The position numbers and the translations under genes are program-made. DNA of 64,000 nt from Strix aluco (taxonomy: Eukaryota > Chordata > Aves > Strigiformes > Strigidae), in assembly GCF_031877795.1 (NCBI RefSeq), contig NC_133971.1, positions 50,335,642 to 50,399,641 on the forward strand. The letters are read 5' to 3'. Each line of letters opens with the position of its first letter. Position 1 is the stretch's first letter. Below the pieces are notes generated by a model. That model made no database searches, was not told the origin of the DNA, and saw nothing but the letters and a program-made list of their open reading frames with translations. Below, piece by piece: positions 63,573 to 64,000 of this stretch.

Positions 63573-64000
63573 ATGTTACCCTGTTAACAAATAATCCTCA
63601 AACAATATCTACGAATGTACGAGGACCTATCATTATTAATGGGAGAGCCATGGGAGCTTTATTATTAGGAAGATCATCAGCATCGCAATGTGGACTATTT
63701 GTTTTACCGGGAGTTATCGATGCAGATTATGAAGGTGAAATCTATATTATGGCATATACACTGAATCCACCAGTAAAGATTGCACAGGGACAACGGATTG
63801 CACAGCTGGTGCCCCTGCCACAAGTGACTCAAACAATACAACCAGTGACTGAAGAGAGTCGCGGAAATAAAGGCTTCGGATCTACAGGAAGCCTGACCCT
63901 GCTAACACTGAATCTGAGTACGAGACCCAGAAAGACTGTTCACCTGTATTTTCAAGGTAACGCAATAACTGTGGAAGGGTTGTTAGACACAGGCGCAGAT
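63455..64000 (+). CDS. pro: ERV-F Pro frame: dUTPase then protease (3' partial)
   Basis: Translated from the -1 frame entered at the slip site. It has no ATG of its own. dUTPase, which hydrolyses dUTP to keep uracil out of viral DNA, shows all five motifs: LGLDL (I), GRSS (II), GVIDADY (III, with catalytic Asp), GQRIAQL (IV) and RGNKGFGSTG (V). Motif V is rarely kept in decayed copies. The protease follows with LLDTGAD, its active site intact, and the window ends at that codon. The frame is the expected gag-pro arrangement, so Gag-Pro would be made at a few percent of Gag by frameshifting. Confidence 0.9.

Larger units (their letters stand above)
61416..64000 (+). mobile_element. ERV-F: class II (beta/alpha-like) provirus, 5' part
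   Basis: LTR, tRNA-Trp-type PBS, leader, full-length gag, a -1 frameshift site and a pro frame with dUTPase followed by the protease active site; it runs off the window. A dUTPase at the N-terminus of the pro frame is a betaretroviral trait, while the PBS and the LTR promoter layout are alpharetrovirus-like; a mixture of this kind is known in bird class II ERVs. No stop or frameshift appears in the coding part seen, so this copy is young, apart from the nucleocapsid deletion. Confidence 0.9.

Noticed and set aside
1-64000. CRISPR arrays, operons, ribosome binding sites, riboswitches
   Set aside because: None seen; the regular repeats are microsatellites or LTR/leader repeats in a vertebrate genome.

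Overview
This is vertebrate DNA, almost certainly from a bird. The evidence is three CR1 LINE 3' ends with the characteristic (ATTCTRTG) tail, avian-type LTRs, a tRNA-Trp-type primer binding site like that of avian alpharetroviruses, and a mostly intronic, intron-exon style layout with no bacterial features. Most of the window is transposable-element sequence, chiefly endogenous retroviruses (ERVs) in several states of decay. Host genes appear only as isolated exons or broken copies. The ERV density, the degenerate host copies and the fragments of gene families that I remember as multicopy in birds (PHF7-like, TOPORS-like) would suit a W chromosome, pericentromere or other low-recombination region; that is inference.

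Layout. 1-905 is a CR1 3' end. 2,858-8,050 is a minus-strand gammaretrovirus-like ERV (ERV-A) with gag, protease, RT, RNase H and integrase remnants. It contains a nested solo LTR with a visible 5-bp target duplication and a near-perfect inverted copy of its own RNase H segment. 9,230-18,003 (+) holds exons of an Lbc-type Rho guanine-nucleotide exchange factor closest to ARHGEF18, with at least two frameshifts and a missing exon. 19.2-25.1 kb has LTR-like segments, an integrase-core fragment and a 5S-rRNA-like sequence. 26,022-26,766 is a hAT-type DNA transposon. 27,722-33,256 (+) is ERV-C (protease to env plus 3' LTR), followed by a CR1 and an ERVL-like pol. 36,361-37,044 (-) carries three in-phase exons of a PHF7-like gene. 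37.1-45.0 kb is a pile of ERVs that includes a recent minus-strand provirus (ERV-D): its two repeat copies differ at about 1 of 253 positions and gag is open, but pol is almost entirely missing. 50.2-52.5 kb has a rootletin/C-Nap1-like exon, a minus LTR whose transcribed part is an array of seven hairpins, a gag fragment and a TOPORS-like fragment. 53,618-54,570 (-) is APOBEC4 with a one-base break in a G run. 61,416 to the window end is the 5' half of a well-preserved class II ERV (ERV-F): LTR, tRNA-Trp PBS, complete gag, -1 frameshift site, dUTPase and the start of protease.

How the parts relate. The ERVs are parasites of the host locus rather than parts of one pathway. ERV-F is the best preserved: gag, a canonical G GGA AAC slip site and an open -1 frame with all five dUTPase motifs, but the nucleocapsid zinc knuckles have been removed in frame. 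ERV-D looks like an internally deleted element that kept gag and a broken env. The most useful items to follow up are the ERV-F nucleocapsid deletion, the ERV-D structure (leader repeats plus an A28 tract just before the gag start), the seven-hairpin LTR array, the tRNA T-arm-like hairpins near 37.5 kb, the inverted RNase H duplication and the status of APOBEC4. I did not find a clearly new, self-contained biological system. The hairpin arrays are the closest to structure not explained by the annotated features.
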